From Xanthobacter dioxanivorans (lineage in GTDB: Bacteria; Pseudomonadota; Alphaproteobacteria; Rhizobiales; Xanthobacteraceae), in assembly GCF_016807805.1 (NCBI RefSeq), contig NZ_CP063362.1, forward strand, positions 4,196,501 through 4,260,500: a DNA stretch of 64,000 nt, given 5' to 3'. Below the pieces are notes generated by a model. That model ran no database searches. It saw only the letters and a program-made list of their open reading frames with translations, and was not told the DNA's origin. Both the position numbers and the translations under genes were made by a program. Shown here piece by piece: positions 55,140-63,353 of the stretch (position 1 is the first letter of the stretch; each line of letters begins with the position of its first letter).

Positions 55140-55718
55140 ATGATTGAGCTTCTGCGGACCTTCACCCAGATGGAGGAGATCCATCACGAATTCGGCCCGC
55201 CTCCGGCCGTGCCACGGCGGCGCGCGGCGGTGGGCATCGTGTTGCGCAATCCCTTCGCCGGCCGCTACGAGCCCGACATCGTGCCCATGATGGAGGCGCT
55301 GAAGCCCCTGGGCCTGGAGATGGCACGGCGCACCAGCGCGGCGCTGGGGGTGCCGCTGTCGGCCATCGATGGCTATGGCAAGGGCTCGCTGGTGGGCACT
55401 GATGGCGAATTGGAGCACGGCGCCCTCTGGCACGTCCCGGGCGGCTATGCCATGCGCGCCCTGCTCGGCGATGCCAGGGCCATCGTGCCCTCGGCCAAGA
55501 AGGTGGCGGGGCCGGGCGCGACGCTGGACGTGCCCATCACCCACACCAATGCCAGCTACGTGCGCAGCCATTTCGACGCCTTCGAGGTGCGGGTGCCCGG
55601 CGCGCCACAGCCGGACGAGATCGTCTTCGTGCTGGCCATGACCAGCGGCCCCCGCGTGCACGACCGCCTGGGCGGCCTGCGCGCGGACCAGATTTCCGCA
55701 ATGGACGGACTGAGGTGA
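55140..55718 (+). CDS. DUF1185/PF06684 amino acid synthesis family protein (first copy)
   Basis: A 192-residue protein of the PF06684 family. RRRAAVGIVLRNPFAGRYEP, the YGKGSLVGTDGELEHGALW block and VPSAKKVAGPGATLDVPITH are its landmark segments. A crystal structure of a Bordetella member showed a variant of the chorismate-mutase fold and led to a proposed role in amino-acid metabolism; no reaction is established. It overlaps the second copy by 4 bp. The pair probably forms a heteromer or acts in successive steps. Confidence 0.85.
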   Translation: MIELLRTFTQMEEIHHEFGPPPAVPRRRAAVGIVLRNPFAGRYEPDIVPMMEALKPLGLEMARRTSAALGVPLSAIDGYGKGSLVGTDGELEHGALWHVPGGYAMRALLGDARAIVPSAKKVAGPGATLDVPITHTNASYVRSHFDAFEVRVPGAPQPDEIVFVLAMTSGPRVHDRLGGLRADQISAMDGLR

Positions 55719-56308
55719 GGGTGATGAAGGCAGAAATCCGCAAGGTCGTCGTGCAGATTGACGAGATCCATTCGCAGATGGGCCGCCCGGTGGATCCGCC
55801 CACCCGCCGCGCCGTGGCCATGGCGGTGATCGCCAACCCGTTCGCCGGCACCTATGCCGAGGACCTCTCGGACCTCTCCGATATCGGCCTGGAGCTGGGC
55901 GACCTGCTCGGCCGGCGCTGCGTGGAGGCCCTCGGCATCGCGCCGGAGGCGGCGCACAGCTATGGCAAGGGCGTGATCGTGGGCGACCAGGGCGAGCTGG
56001 AGCATGCCGCCGCCATCCTGCATCCCAAGCTGGGCACCAGCCTGCGCGCCACGGTGGGCGGCGGGGCGGCCCTCATCCCCTCCGCCAAGAAGATGGGCGG
56101 CCCCGGCACCGCCATCGACGTACCCCTCGGCCACAAGGATGCGGCGCGGGTGCGCAGCCATTTCGATGCGGTGGAGGCCCGCATCGGCGATGCGCCACGC
56201 CGCGGCGAGATCGTGGTGGCCATCGCCGTCACCGACAGCGGCCGGCCCGCGCCCCGCGTCGGCGGCCTGACGCTCGACCAGGTGGTGGGCACCGACGGGC
56301 TCGTCTGA
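55715..56308 (+). CDS. DUF1185/PF06684 amino acid synthesis family protein (second copy)
   Basis: A 197-residue paralogue of the previous gene product. Shared landmarks are RRAVAMAVIANPFAGTYAED, the YGKGVIVGDQGELEHAAAI block, IPSAKKMGGPGTAIDVPLGH and a C-terminal RVGGL. Divergence between the two is large, so this is not a recent duplication. The start is GTG 55715 in a GTGA overlap; ATG 55724 is an alternative. Confidence 0.85.
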   Translation: MRVMKAEIRKVVVQIDEIHSQMGRPVDPPTRRAVAMAVIANPFAGTYAEDLSDLSDIGLELGDLLGRRCVEALGIAPEAAHSYGKGVIVGDQGELEHAAAILHPKLGTSLRATVGGGAALIPSAKKMGGPGTAIDVPLGHKDAARVRSHFDAVEARIGDAPRRGEIVVAIAVTDSGRPAPRVGGLTLDQVVGTDGLV

Positions 56309-56334
56309 GCCCCTCAGCGAACAGGGAGCCAACC

Positions 56335-57534
56335 ATGGCCCATGACCAGGCCGCACCTTCGGCCGGCAAGCTTGTCGTCCGCAACATCGGGCTTGCCCTT
56401 TCGGGCGACCTCGCCAACCCCATCCTCGCGGCGGATACGCTGGTGTGCGAGGGCGGACGGATCACCGCCGTCGGCGCCTTCGCTGATTGCGACACCGAAG
56501 GCGCCGATACGGTGATCGACGCCCACGGCGCGGCGGTGGCGCCGGGCCTCATCGACAGCCATTCGCACCCGGTGTTCGGCGACTGGACGCCACGGCAGAA
56601 CCAGATCGGCTGGATCGATTCCATGGTCCATGGCGGCGTGACCACGCTGGTCTCCGTGGGCGAGGTGCACCTGCCCGGGCGCCCGCGGGACGTGATCGGC
56701 GCCAAGGCGCTGGCCATCACCGCCCAACGCGCCTTCAGCACCTTCCATCCTTCCGGCATGAAGGTCCATGCCGGCGCGGTGGTGGTGGAGCGCGGCATGA
56801 GCGAGGCCGACTTCGCCGAGCTCGCCGCCATCGGCGTGGACCGCATCGCCGAGATCGGCCTCGGCACGGTGAAGGAGGCGGACGAGGCGCGCCAGGCGGT
56901 GGCATGGGCGCGCAAATACGGCATGCGCACCATCATCCACACCGGCGGGCCGTCCATCCCCGGCTCGGGCATGATCGACAAGAACGTGGTGCTCGCCTCC
57001 GATGCGGACGTGATCGGCCACATCAACGGCGGCCACACCGCCTTGCCGCCGGATGAGATCCGCGAGCTGATCGAGCGTTCCCCCCGGGCCATCGAGATCG
57101 TCCACAACGGCAACGAGAAGATGGCGGTGTTCGCCGCCCGCACCGCCGCCGAGCTGGGCTGCCTCGACCGGGTGATCCTCGGCACCGATTCCCCCGCCGG
57201 CTCCGGCGTGCAGCCGCTCGGCATCCTCCGGGTGATGAGCCTCCTTTGCGGGCTCGCCGACATCCCGCCGGAAGCGGCCATCTGCTTTGCCACCGGCAAC
57301 ACCGCCCGCATCCAGCGCCTGGACGGCGGCCGCCTCGAAGCCGGCCGCGCGGCGGACCTCGTCTTCCTGGCGCGGGCGCAGTGCAGCTCCGGCAAGGACC
57401 TGCTCTCCAGCATCTCCGCCGGCGACCTGCCGGGGGTGGGCATGGTGGTGATCGATGGCATCGTGCGCTGCGGCAGGAGCCGCAACACACCTCCGGCGGA
57501 GGTCGTGCCCGAGATCGTCAAGGCGCGCCCCTGA
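56335..57534 (+). CDS. Enamidase-like amidohydrolase
   Basis: A 399-residue member of the amidohydrolase superfamily. Metal-site features: LIDSHSHPVFGDW (HxH, about residue 70), MKVHAGAVVVERG with a candidate metal-bridging Lys, TIIHTGGPSIPGS, IGHINGGHTAL and GTDSPAGSG (Asp). GVTTLVSVGEVHLPGRPRD, KALAITAQRAFSTF and the C-terminal RSRNTPPA recall the enamidase of Eubacterium barkeri, which hydrolyses 1,4,5,6-tetrahydro-6-oxonicotinate to 2-formylglutarate plus ammonia. Nicotinate breakdown in Azorhizobium is reported to use the same intermediates. It is the last gene of the plus-strand operon. Confidence 0.85.
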   Translation: MAHDQAAPSAGKLVVRNIGLALSGDLANPILAADTLVCEGGRITAVGAFADCDTEGADTVIDAHGAAVAPGLIDSHSHPVFGDWTPRQNQIGWIDSMVHGGVTTLVSVGEVHLPGRPRDVIGAKALAITAQRAFSTFHPSGMKVHAGAVVVERGMSEADFAELAAIGVDRIAEIGLGTVKEADEARQAVAWARKYGMRTIIHTGGPSIPGSGMIDKNVVLASDADVIGHINGGHTALPPDEIRELIERSPRAIEIVHNGNEKMAVFAARTAAELGCLDRVILGTDSPAGSGVQPLGILRVMSLLCGLADIPPEAAICFATGNTARIQRLDGGRLEAGRAADLVFLARAQCSSGKDLLSSISAGDLPGVGMVVIDGIVRCGRSRNTPPAEVVPEIVKARP

Positions 57535-57598
57535 GCCGCCTTGCTTCCGGGGCAGGGGATCCTGGCCAGCGGCGCGCCGGCGCCGTTTCTGATGCGAA

Positions 57599-57628
57599 GG
57601 CCTTGAAGGTGCCGAAGTTTTCAAGGCC
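57599..57628 (+). terminator. Possible terminator hairpin after the enamidase gene
   Basis: GGCCTTGAA (57599-57607) and TTCAAGGCC (57620-57628) are perfect 9-bp arms between convergent genes. No T-tract is present. Confidence 0.4.
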
Positions 57629-57724
57629 GAAGGGAAGGGTTCTGTCTGCGCACGGGTTGAGGCCGGGCTTCTCTGCGCCGACGCGTGGGGCGCTGTTCGC
57701 GATCCTGTCCGTTGATCGGAGCGC

Positions 57725-58899
57725 TCAGTTCCGCCCGGCCGCGAACACCTGGATCGGCGCGGTGACCACGGTGCCGACGGCGCCGCCCAGGGCCTGGACG
57801 GCGGTGGCGCCGGGGCTCGCGTCGTCGGCGATGGTCTGGCCGGCCATCAGCCGGTCGCCGAGGAGGCGCACCATGTCCGGCTGGGTGGCGAACTTGCTGT
57901 GGTTCAGCGCGTCTCCCCCCTGCAGGGCGGTGAGGTCGAGCACGGTGATCCCCGTCGCCTGCTCCAGCCGGGCGGCATAGGCCGGATCGGTCAGGTCCAC
58001 GGACCCCACGCGCGTCACCTGGCCGGCGAGGAAGCGCGACAGGCCCAGGGCCTGGTCGTTGCGCGAGACGAAGATGGTCAGATGCGGCCGCTTCGGCCCC
58101 AACTCGCGCACCTGCCGCTCGAACACGTCGATGTCGAGGTCCGGCGAGGCGAGGATGACGTTGGAGATTTTCGCCGGCACCCGCCCCTGCGCCAGAGTGA
58201 GCTGGCGCAGCGCCTCCACCGCCAGCCACGCGCCCATGGAGTGGGCCAGCACCACCACCTCGTCCACGTGCGGGCTCTTCGCCGCGGTGGCGAGGACATA
58301 GGCCAGGTCGGAGCGGGAGAAATTGGTGCTCTCGCGGTCATAGATATAGTCGCCCACCCGCCCGCGCGACGGCCAGGAGAACAGCACCGGCACGTAGTCG
58401 GTGCCGGTGTCGTGCACGAACTGGGCGAAGCGGAACACCGAGGCATCGAAGCGCGTGTTGAAGCCGTGAACGAACACCAGCACCCGGCGCTTGGCGCGCG
58501 GCTGGCCCTGGAACCAGGGCAGCACCTGGCTGCGGGCGAGGGGGCCACCCGCGTCACCGCGAAGTCCCGCGCGGGATCCGCGGGCACCTGCCGCGGCCAC
58601 TGGATGGAGCCGACCGCCCGATCCGGCGGGATGGAGACGACGATATTGGTAAAGGCGAGGCCATCGCCCCGCTCGCCGGTGAACACCACGCCCTCCGCCG
58701 GCGAGGGCGCGCGGGTGGTGGCCACCAGCATGTCCACCCGGTCGCCCGCCGGCGTGCCGGGGTTCAGCGGCACCAGCACGCCTTCCGGATTGGCGCAGGC
58801 GCCAAGGGCCAGCAGAAACAGGGGCGCGAGAAGCCGGATCCTGACTGCCTTCCGCCGGTTTGCCGTGCCCGCCTCCGTCACTCCGTCGTCTCCCGGCAT
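57725..58899 (-). pseudogene. Lipoprotein alpha/beta hydrolase (DUF900 type), frameshifted
   Basis: ATG 58899 starts a lipoprotein signal (LLAPLFLLALGAC) and a family N-terminus with VDMLVATTRAPSPAEGVVF. The hydrolase core follows in another frame: VLVFVHGFNTRFDASVFRFA, VVVLAHSMGAWLAVEAL (nucleophile Ser), and the C-terminal LNHSKFATQPDMV with the catalytic His. Adding one base to the five-base run at 58540-58544 joins the parts as FAVTRVAPLARSQVLPWF. The repaired protein would be about 391 residues. It is a likely cell-envelope esterase/lipase, with the sequence fault noted. Confidence 0.75.
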
Positions 58900-59047
58900 A
58901 CCGTAACCGGGCACCGTCGCAGCGCGCGCCCGCCGTTTTTGTTCTTGTAGAGTATGGACGCGCGGATGCAAACGGGTCGGCCGCGCCGGCCTCTGGACCT
59001 TCCTGAGGGCTGGGCTAAGGTCGCAGCCGAACGAGGCGGGGCGGAAG

Positions 59048-59880
59048 ATGCGGACGGTCACATTCCCCAACGGCGAGACGGTGCCGGCCCTCGGCCAGGG
59101 GACCTGGTACATGGGGGAACGCGCGGCGGCGCGGGCCGGGGAGGTGGTGGCTCTGCGTGCCGGGCTCGACCTCGGCCTGACCCTGATCGACACGGCGGAA
59201 ATGTATGCCGACGGCGGGGCGGAGGAGGTGGTGGCCGAGGCCATGGCCGGGCGGCGCGGGGAAGTGTTCCTCGTCAGCAAGGTCTATCCGCACAACGGCA
59301 GCCGCTCGGGCGTCATCTCCGCCTGCGAGCGCAGCCTGCGGCGGCTGAAGACGGAGGTCATCGACCTTTATCTGCTGCACTGGCGCGGCAACCACCCTTT
59401 CGCCGACACCATCGCCGGCTTCGAGGCGCTCCAGGCCGCGGGCAAGATCCGCATGTGGGGGTGAGCAACCTCGACGCCGCCGACATGGACGAGCTTCTCG
59501 CCACCCCCGGCGGAGAGGCCTGCGCCGCCAACCAGGTGCTGTACAATCCGAGCCGGCGGGGGCCGGAGTTCGACCTCTTCCCGCAGCTCGCGGCCGCGCG
59601 GATCCCGGTCATGGCCTACAGCCCCATCGAGCAGGCGCGCCTGCCGCGGGGCGGCGCGCTGGGGGCGGTGGCGAAAAAGCACGGGGTCGATCCGTTCCAG
59701 GTGGCGCTGGCCTGGGTGATGCGGCGCGGCGACGTGATCGCCATCCCGAAGGCGAGTCGCATCGCCCATGTGGAGATGAACGCCGGCGCCCGGGCCCTCG
59801 TGCTGGATGCCGAGGACCTCGCAGCCATCGATCGCGCCTTCCCGGCGCCGCGCCGCAAGACCTCCCTCGAAATGCTCTGA
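59048..59880 (+). pseudogene. Aldo/keto reductase, frameshifted
   Basis: ATG 59048 begins [20 protein letters not shown]. Catalytic residues are present: [11 protein letters not shown] (Asp, Tyr), LVSKVYPHN (Lys) and LYLLHWRGN (His). The frame stops at 59464 after RMWG. Adding one G to the run at 59457-59461 gives [17 protein letters not shown] and continues to 59880, with AIPKASRIAHVEMNA as the NADPH-binding end. The repaired length, about 277 residues, fits the family. All active-site residues are intact, which argues for a sequence error. Confidence 0.78.
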
Positions 59881-60187
59881 CGCCGCTTCGAGCGACGTCG
59901 CGCAAGCCGGGCCCGCGCGTCCCCGCCGCCCGGCAAAGCCGGCTCGCGCGCGGGCCCGCCCGTAGTGCCGGCGGCGACGACGGGACGTGCCCTCCCCACG
60001 CCTAGGCTTGAGACGCGGGGCTCGCTGTCGCGCATCTGTATCCACATGGGTGCAAGCGGCTTGATCAGCCGGCGACAATGTATTACTCAAGGATAAGCAT
60101 GTGGTACTCTAGTATTGAATACTTCTAAAGTGGCCGGCAACTGTCCGGGTTGCGACGAGGGTGCTTCCAAATCTGGAGCGGTTCAAA
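59881..60187. promoter_or_regulatory. Intergenic region with hemP promoter
   Basis: This is 307 bp without a gene. The left 170 bp are G+C-rich and hold nothing I recognise. The right part turns AT-rich and contains the iron-box-like palindrome at 60113-60129 ahead of hemP. Confidence 0.6.
60113..60129. promoter_or_regulatory. Irr-type iron control element (ICE box)
   Basis: TATTGAA-TAC-TTCTAAA fits the Irr consensus TTTAGAA-N3-TTCTAAA: the right arm is perfect and the left arm matches at 5 of 7. It lies 58 bp before the hemP start, where Irr or HmuP acts in Rhizobiales. Confidence 0.6.
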
Positions 60188-60460
60188 ATGTCTGAATTTG
60201 AACATCGGGTTCATGCCCGGCACGACGGCCGGGAGCATGGCGGGCAGGAGCATGGCGGGCTGGAGCACGACGGCACGGACATGGGAGGGCACTGGCGCGG
60301 CGAGGCGGGCTGCGGGCCCCGGCGCGCCATTCCCATGGTGGATGCGCAGCTCGACAGCCGCGACCTGTTTGCCGCCGGGCGCCTCATCACCATCGCGCAC
60401 GGTGAGCACACCTACCAGTTGCGCCTCACCTCGCAGAACAAGCTGATCCTCACCAAGTAG
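60188..60460 (+). CDS. hemP: Hemin uptake protein HemP/HmuP
   Basis: A 90-residue protein whose C-terminal 40 residues (SRDLFAAGRLITIAHGEHTY then QLRLTSQNKLILTK) match the HemP family exactly in layout, ending in the hallmark KLILTK. The N-terminal half is rich in His and Gly (HGGQEHGGLEH), longer than usual and perhaps metal- or heme-binding. In Bradyrhizobium the homologue HmuP works with Irr to activate heme-uptake genes. No heme transporter is adjacent here. Confidence 0.85.
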   Translation: MSEFEHRVHARHDGREHGGQEHGGLEHDGTDMGGHWRGEAGCGPRRAIPMVDAQLDSRDLFAAGRLITIAHGEHTYQLRLTSQNKLILTK

Positions 60461-60648
60461 GGACCCGCCGGGAACGGCCGGGCGGACGATCCCCCGGAGA
60501 GTTGCGGCGTGCCATGCCTTCGCCGCGTTTCGTCTGCATCAGGTCCGCGCCGGCCGGAGGGCGCTTGTCGCACCCCTCGTCCGGGCCTTTCCGGCACGGG
60601 CGTTTCTGCTATTGTCCGCGCCCAATTCGAGCGGATCCAAACAGAAGC

Positions 60649-62382
60649 ATGGCCATCTCCGAGCCTGCGTCCGGCCAGCGGCGGGCGTTCGTCCTCGACC
60701 TTCCGCGACGCTTCGTGCGCATCCTCGACGGGGCGTCGGCGCGTCACGGCCGCGCCAGCCTCCTTCTGGTGGCGGTGTCGCTCCTCGCCTTCCTGCCCGG
60801 CTTCTTCCAGCTCTCTCCCATCGACCGCGATGAGGCCCGCTTCGCCCAGGCCACGAAGCAGATGCTGGAGAGCGGGAACTTCGTGGACATCCGCTTCCAC
60901 ACCCAGGCCCGCCACAAGAAGCCCATCGGCATCTACTGGCTCCAGGCCGCGACGGTGAAGGCCGGCGAGGCGGTGATCGGCCCCTCGGCGCGCGGCTCCA
61001 TCTGGCTCTACCGCCTGCCCTCCCTGTTCGCCGCCATCGGTGCCGTGCTGCTGACCTACTGGACGGCGCTCGTCTTCGTCTCGCGTCGGGGCGCGCTCCT
61101 CGCCGGCCTCATGATGGCGAGCTGCGTGCTGCTGGGGGTGGAGGCGCGCCTCGCCAAGACCGATGCGGTCCTGCTGTTCACCATCATGGCGTCCTTCGGC
61201 GCCCTGGCGCGGGCCTATGCGCTGCCGGCCGCCGGGCGGAAGGGGGACCTGAAGCTCGCCGCCATCTTCTGGACCGCGCTCGCCGCCGGCATCCTGGTCA
61301 AGGGGCCCATGGCGCCGCTGTTCGTGGGCCTCACCGTGGCGGCGCTGGCCATCGTCGAGCGCTCGGGGGCGTTCCTGAAGCCGCTCAAGCCTTTGGCCGG
61401 GCTGGCGTGGTGCCTGCTTCTGGTGCTGCCGTGGTTCGTGGCGATCTATTACGTCACCGGCGGCGCCTTCTACCAGCACGCGGTGGGCGTCGACATGCTG
61501 GGCAAGGTGACGGAAGGGCAGGAGGGGCACTGGGGCCCGCCCGGCACCTATTTCCTCGCCGCCTGGGGCACGTTCTGGCCGGCCGTCGTGCTGGTCGCCA
61601 TGGCCGTGCCCTTCGCCTGGCGCGCACGGCGCGACGAGAAGGTGCGCTTCCTCCTGTGCTGGGTGGTACCGAGCTGGATCGCCTTCGAGGTCGCCGCCAC
61701 CAAGCTGCCCCACTACGTGCTGCCGCTCTATCCGGCACTCGCCATCCTCGCCGTCATGGCCCTGGAGCGGGGCGCCCTGGCCAGGCCGGGCAGCCGGCTG
61801 GCGGCGCTGGCCCGATTCTGGCCGGTGTTCGCCATCATCGTGTCGCTGGGGCTCGGCTTCGGCTTCTTCTGGCTGGGCAGCGGCTTCGGCCTCGCCGCCT
61901 GGCCGCTGCTGCTCCTCGCCATCGTGCTGCTGTGGATGGCCGCGCTCGCCTTCCCCAAGGGCGGCGCGGAGGGCGCGTTCCTCACGGCGGTGTGTGGTGC
62001 GCTGGTGCTGTACGTGGCGGTCTACCAGGCCATGCTGCCGCAGATGCGCGCCCTGTGGATCTCCGAGCGCCTCGCCGCCGTGGTGCGGGAGCAGGGCTGC
62101 CCGGCGGAGAACGTCGCCTCCTTCCCCTACCAGGAGCCGAGCCTCGTCTTCCTGGTGGGTACCAAGATCAATTACGGCCTGCCCAACGAGGCGGCGGCGC
62201 TGCTGAAGAAGGGGGGCTGCGCGCTCGCCTTCATCGACGACCGCTTCACCCCGTCGTTCGAGAAGCACGCGGCGACCCTGGAGCTGAAGTACCACGCCGT
62301 CGCCACCATTTCGGGCTTCGCCTATAACGGCGGGCGGCCGGTGGCGATCACCGTGTTCCGCTCCGACGAGGCGGCCCAGTGA
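60649..62382 (+). CDS. GT39/ArnT-like membrane glycosyltransferase
   Basis: A 577-residue polytopic protein with about 11-12 predicted helices. The first periplasmic loop has SPIDRDEARFAQATKQMLES, the acidic DRDE site of GT39/GT83 (PMT/ArnT) enzymes, followed by RHKKPIGIYWLQA. These use polyprenyl-phosphate sugars to modify lipid A or other envelope lipids on the periplasmic side. ATG 60649 follows a 188-bp gap after hemP. A 4-bp GTGA overlap couples it to the PAP2 gene, and a GT2 enzyme that could make the polyprenyl-phosphate sugar comes next. Confidence 0.88.
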   Translation: MAISEPASGQRRAFVLDLPRRFVRILDGASARHGRASLLLVAVSLLAFLPGFFQLSPIDRDEARFAQATKQMLESGNFVDIRFHTQARHKKPIGIYWLQAATVKAGEAVIGPSARGSIWLYRLPSLFAAIGAVLLTYWTALVFVSRRGALLAGLMMASCVLLGVEARLAKTDAVLLFTIMASFGALARAYALPAAGRKGDLKLAAIFWTALAAGILVKGPMAPLFVGLTVAALAIVERSGAFLKPLKPLAGLAWCLLLVLPWFVAIYYVTGGAFYQHAVGVDMLGKVTEGQEGHWGPPGTYFLAAWGTFWPAVVLVAMAVPFAWRARRDEKVRFLLCWVVPSWIAFEVAATKLPHYVLPLYPALAILAVMALERGALARPGSRLAALARFWPVFAIIVSLGLGFGFFWLGSGFGLAAWPLLLLAIVLLWMAALAFPKGGAEGAFLTAVCGALVLYVAVYQAMLPQMRALWISERLAAVVREQGCPAENVASFPYQEPSLVFLVGTKINYGLPNEAAALLKKGGCALAFIDDRFTPSFEKHAATLELKYHAVATISGFAYNGGRPVAITVFRSDEAAQ

Positions 62383-63353
62383 GCGCGCCGGCGACCGGGG
62401 ACGCGGGCACCGGGGAGGGACCGCGTCACCAGGGCATGAGACCCCGGGGGGAGACGCCGCCCCGGGACGACTGGCGGAAGATCGGCACGGCTTTCGCCGG
62501 TATTCTCCCCGGCCTGTGGCAGGCGCTGGCCTATCTGTGGCGGCGGCCCCGGCGTGCGCCCGCGCCCCGCATCGGCCTCTCCGGCTCCATGGAAGGGCTG
62601 GCGCTCGTGGCGCTGGTGGCGGGGCTGGTGGCCGCCTCCATGATTCTGCTCGATCCGCTGGTGACGGGCCTGCGACCGAAGCTGCCGGTCTGGCTGGTGA
62701 TCCTGTCGGAGCGCCTCACCGACCTCGGCTTCAGCGGCACCGTGCTATGGCCGCTGGGCATCGCCATCGTCTATGTGCTGGCGCTCATGCCCGGCCTCGA
62801 CGCCATGGGCCGGCGCGTGGCCGCGAGCGTGCTGGCGCGCCTCGGCTTCCTGTTTCTCGCCATCGCCCCCGTGGGCCTCGCGGTGGCGGTGGTGAAGCAC
62901 CTGCTCGGCCGCGCGCGGCCGCACGCGGCATTCCACTTGCCGGGACCCAATCCCCAGCTCACCTTCGACTGGCTGGTGTGGAAGTCGAGCTTCGCCTCCT
63001 TCCCGTCGGGCCATTCCACCACCGCGCTGGCCGCCGCCGTCGCGTTCGCGGCGCTGTTTCCCCGGGCGCGCGGGGTGCTCCTGGCGCTGGCCGTGCCGGT
63101 GGTGGCGACGCGCATCGTGCTCGGCTCCCATTATCCGAGCGACGTGATCGCCGGTGCGGCCATCGGCAGTGCGTGCGCGCTGCTGGTGGTGAAGGCGTTC
63201 GCCGCGCGCCGCGTGGTGTTCACCGTCGACCCCGAGGGTCGTGTTGCGCCCATGGCCGGGCCTTCCGCCCGCAGGCTCGGCTGCCTCGTGCCCAACGGCG
63301 CAGCAAACGCCGCAACCCGCCCCGCCGTCCCTGTTGAAGAGGCGAGACCTTGA
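62379..63353 (+). CDS. PAP2-family membrane phosphatase
   Basis: A 324-residue membrane phosphatase. The three PAP2 motifs are complete: KHLLGRARPH, SFPSGHSTT and RIVLGSHYPSDVIAG. About six helices and a charged N-terminus (about 60 residues) are seen. Family members remove phosphate from lipids such as undecaprenyl pyrophosphate, lipid A or phosphatidate. It is coupled on both sides by 4-bp overlaps (GTGA, TTGA), so it probably serves the same lipid-linked sugar pathway. Confidence 0.9.
   Translation: MSAPATGDAGTGEGPRHQGMRPRGETPPRDDWRKIGTAFAGILPGLWQALAYLWRRPRRAPAPRIGLSGSMEGLALVALVAGLVAASMILLDPLVTGLRPKLPVWLVILSERLTDLGFSGTVLWPLGIAIVYVLALMPGLDAMGRRVAASVLARLGFLFLAIAPVGLAVAVVKHLLGRARPHAAFHLPGPNPQLTFDWLVWKSSFASFPSGHSTTALAAAVAFAALFPRARGVLLALAVPVVATRIVLGSHYPSDVIAGAAIGSACALLVVKAFAARRVVFTVDPEGRVAPMAGPSARRLGCLVPNGAANAATRPAVPVEEARP

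Noticed and set aside
44205..57534. Standard aerobic nic (nicotinate) cluster
   Set aside because: No NicA/NicB hydroxylase, NicX dioxygenase, NicD deformylase, NicF amidase or NicE isomerase is recognisable. Only a NicC-like gene is present.
57535..59047. Right attachment site matching the dusA 5' end
   Set aside because: Reading by eye found no copy of the dusA start sequence or of clustered GATTTTTCG repeats here, so island boundaries are left open.
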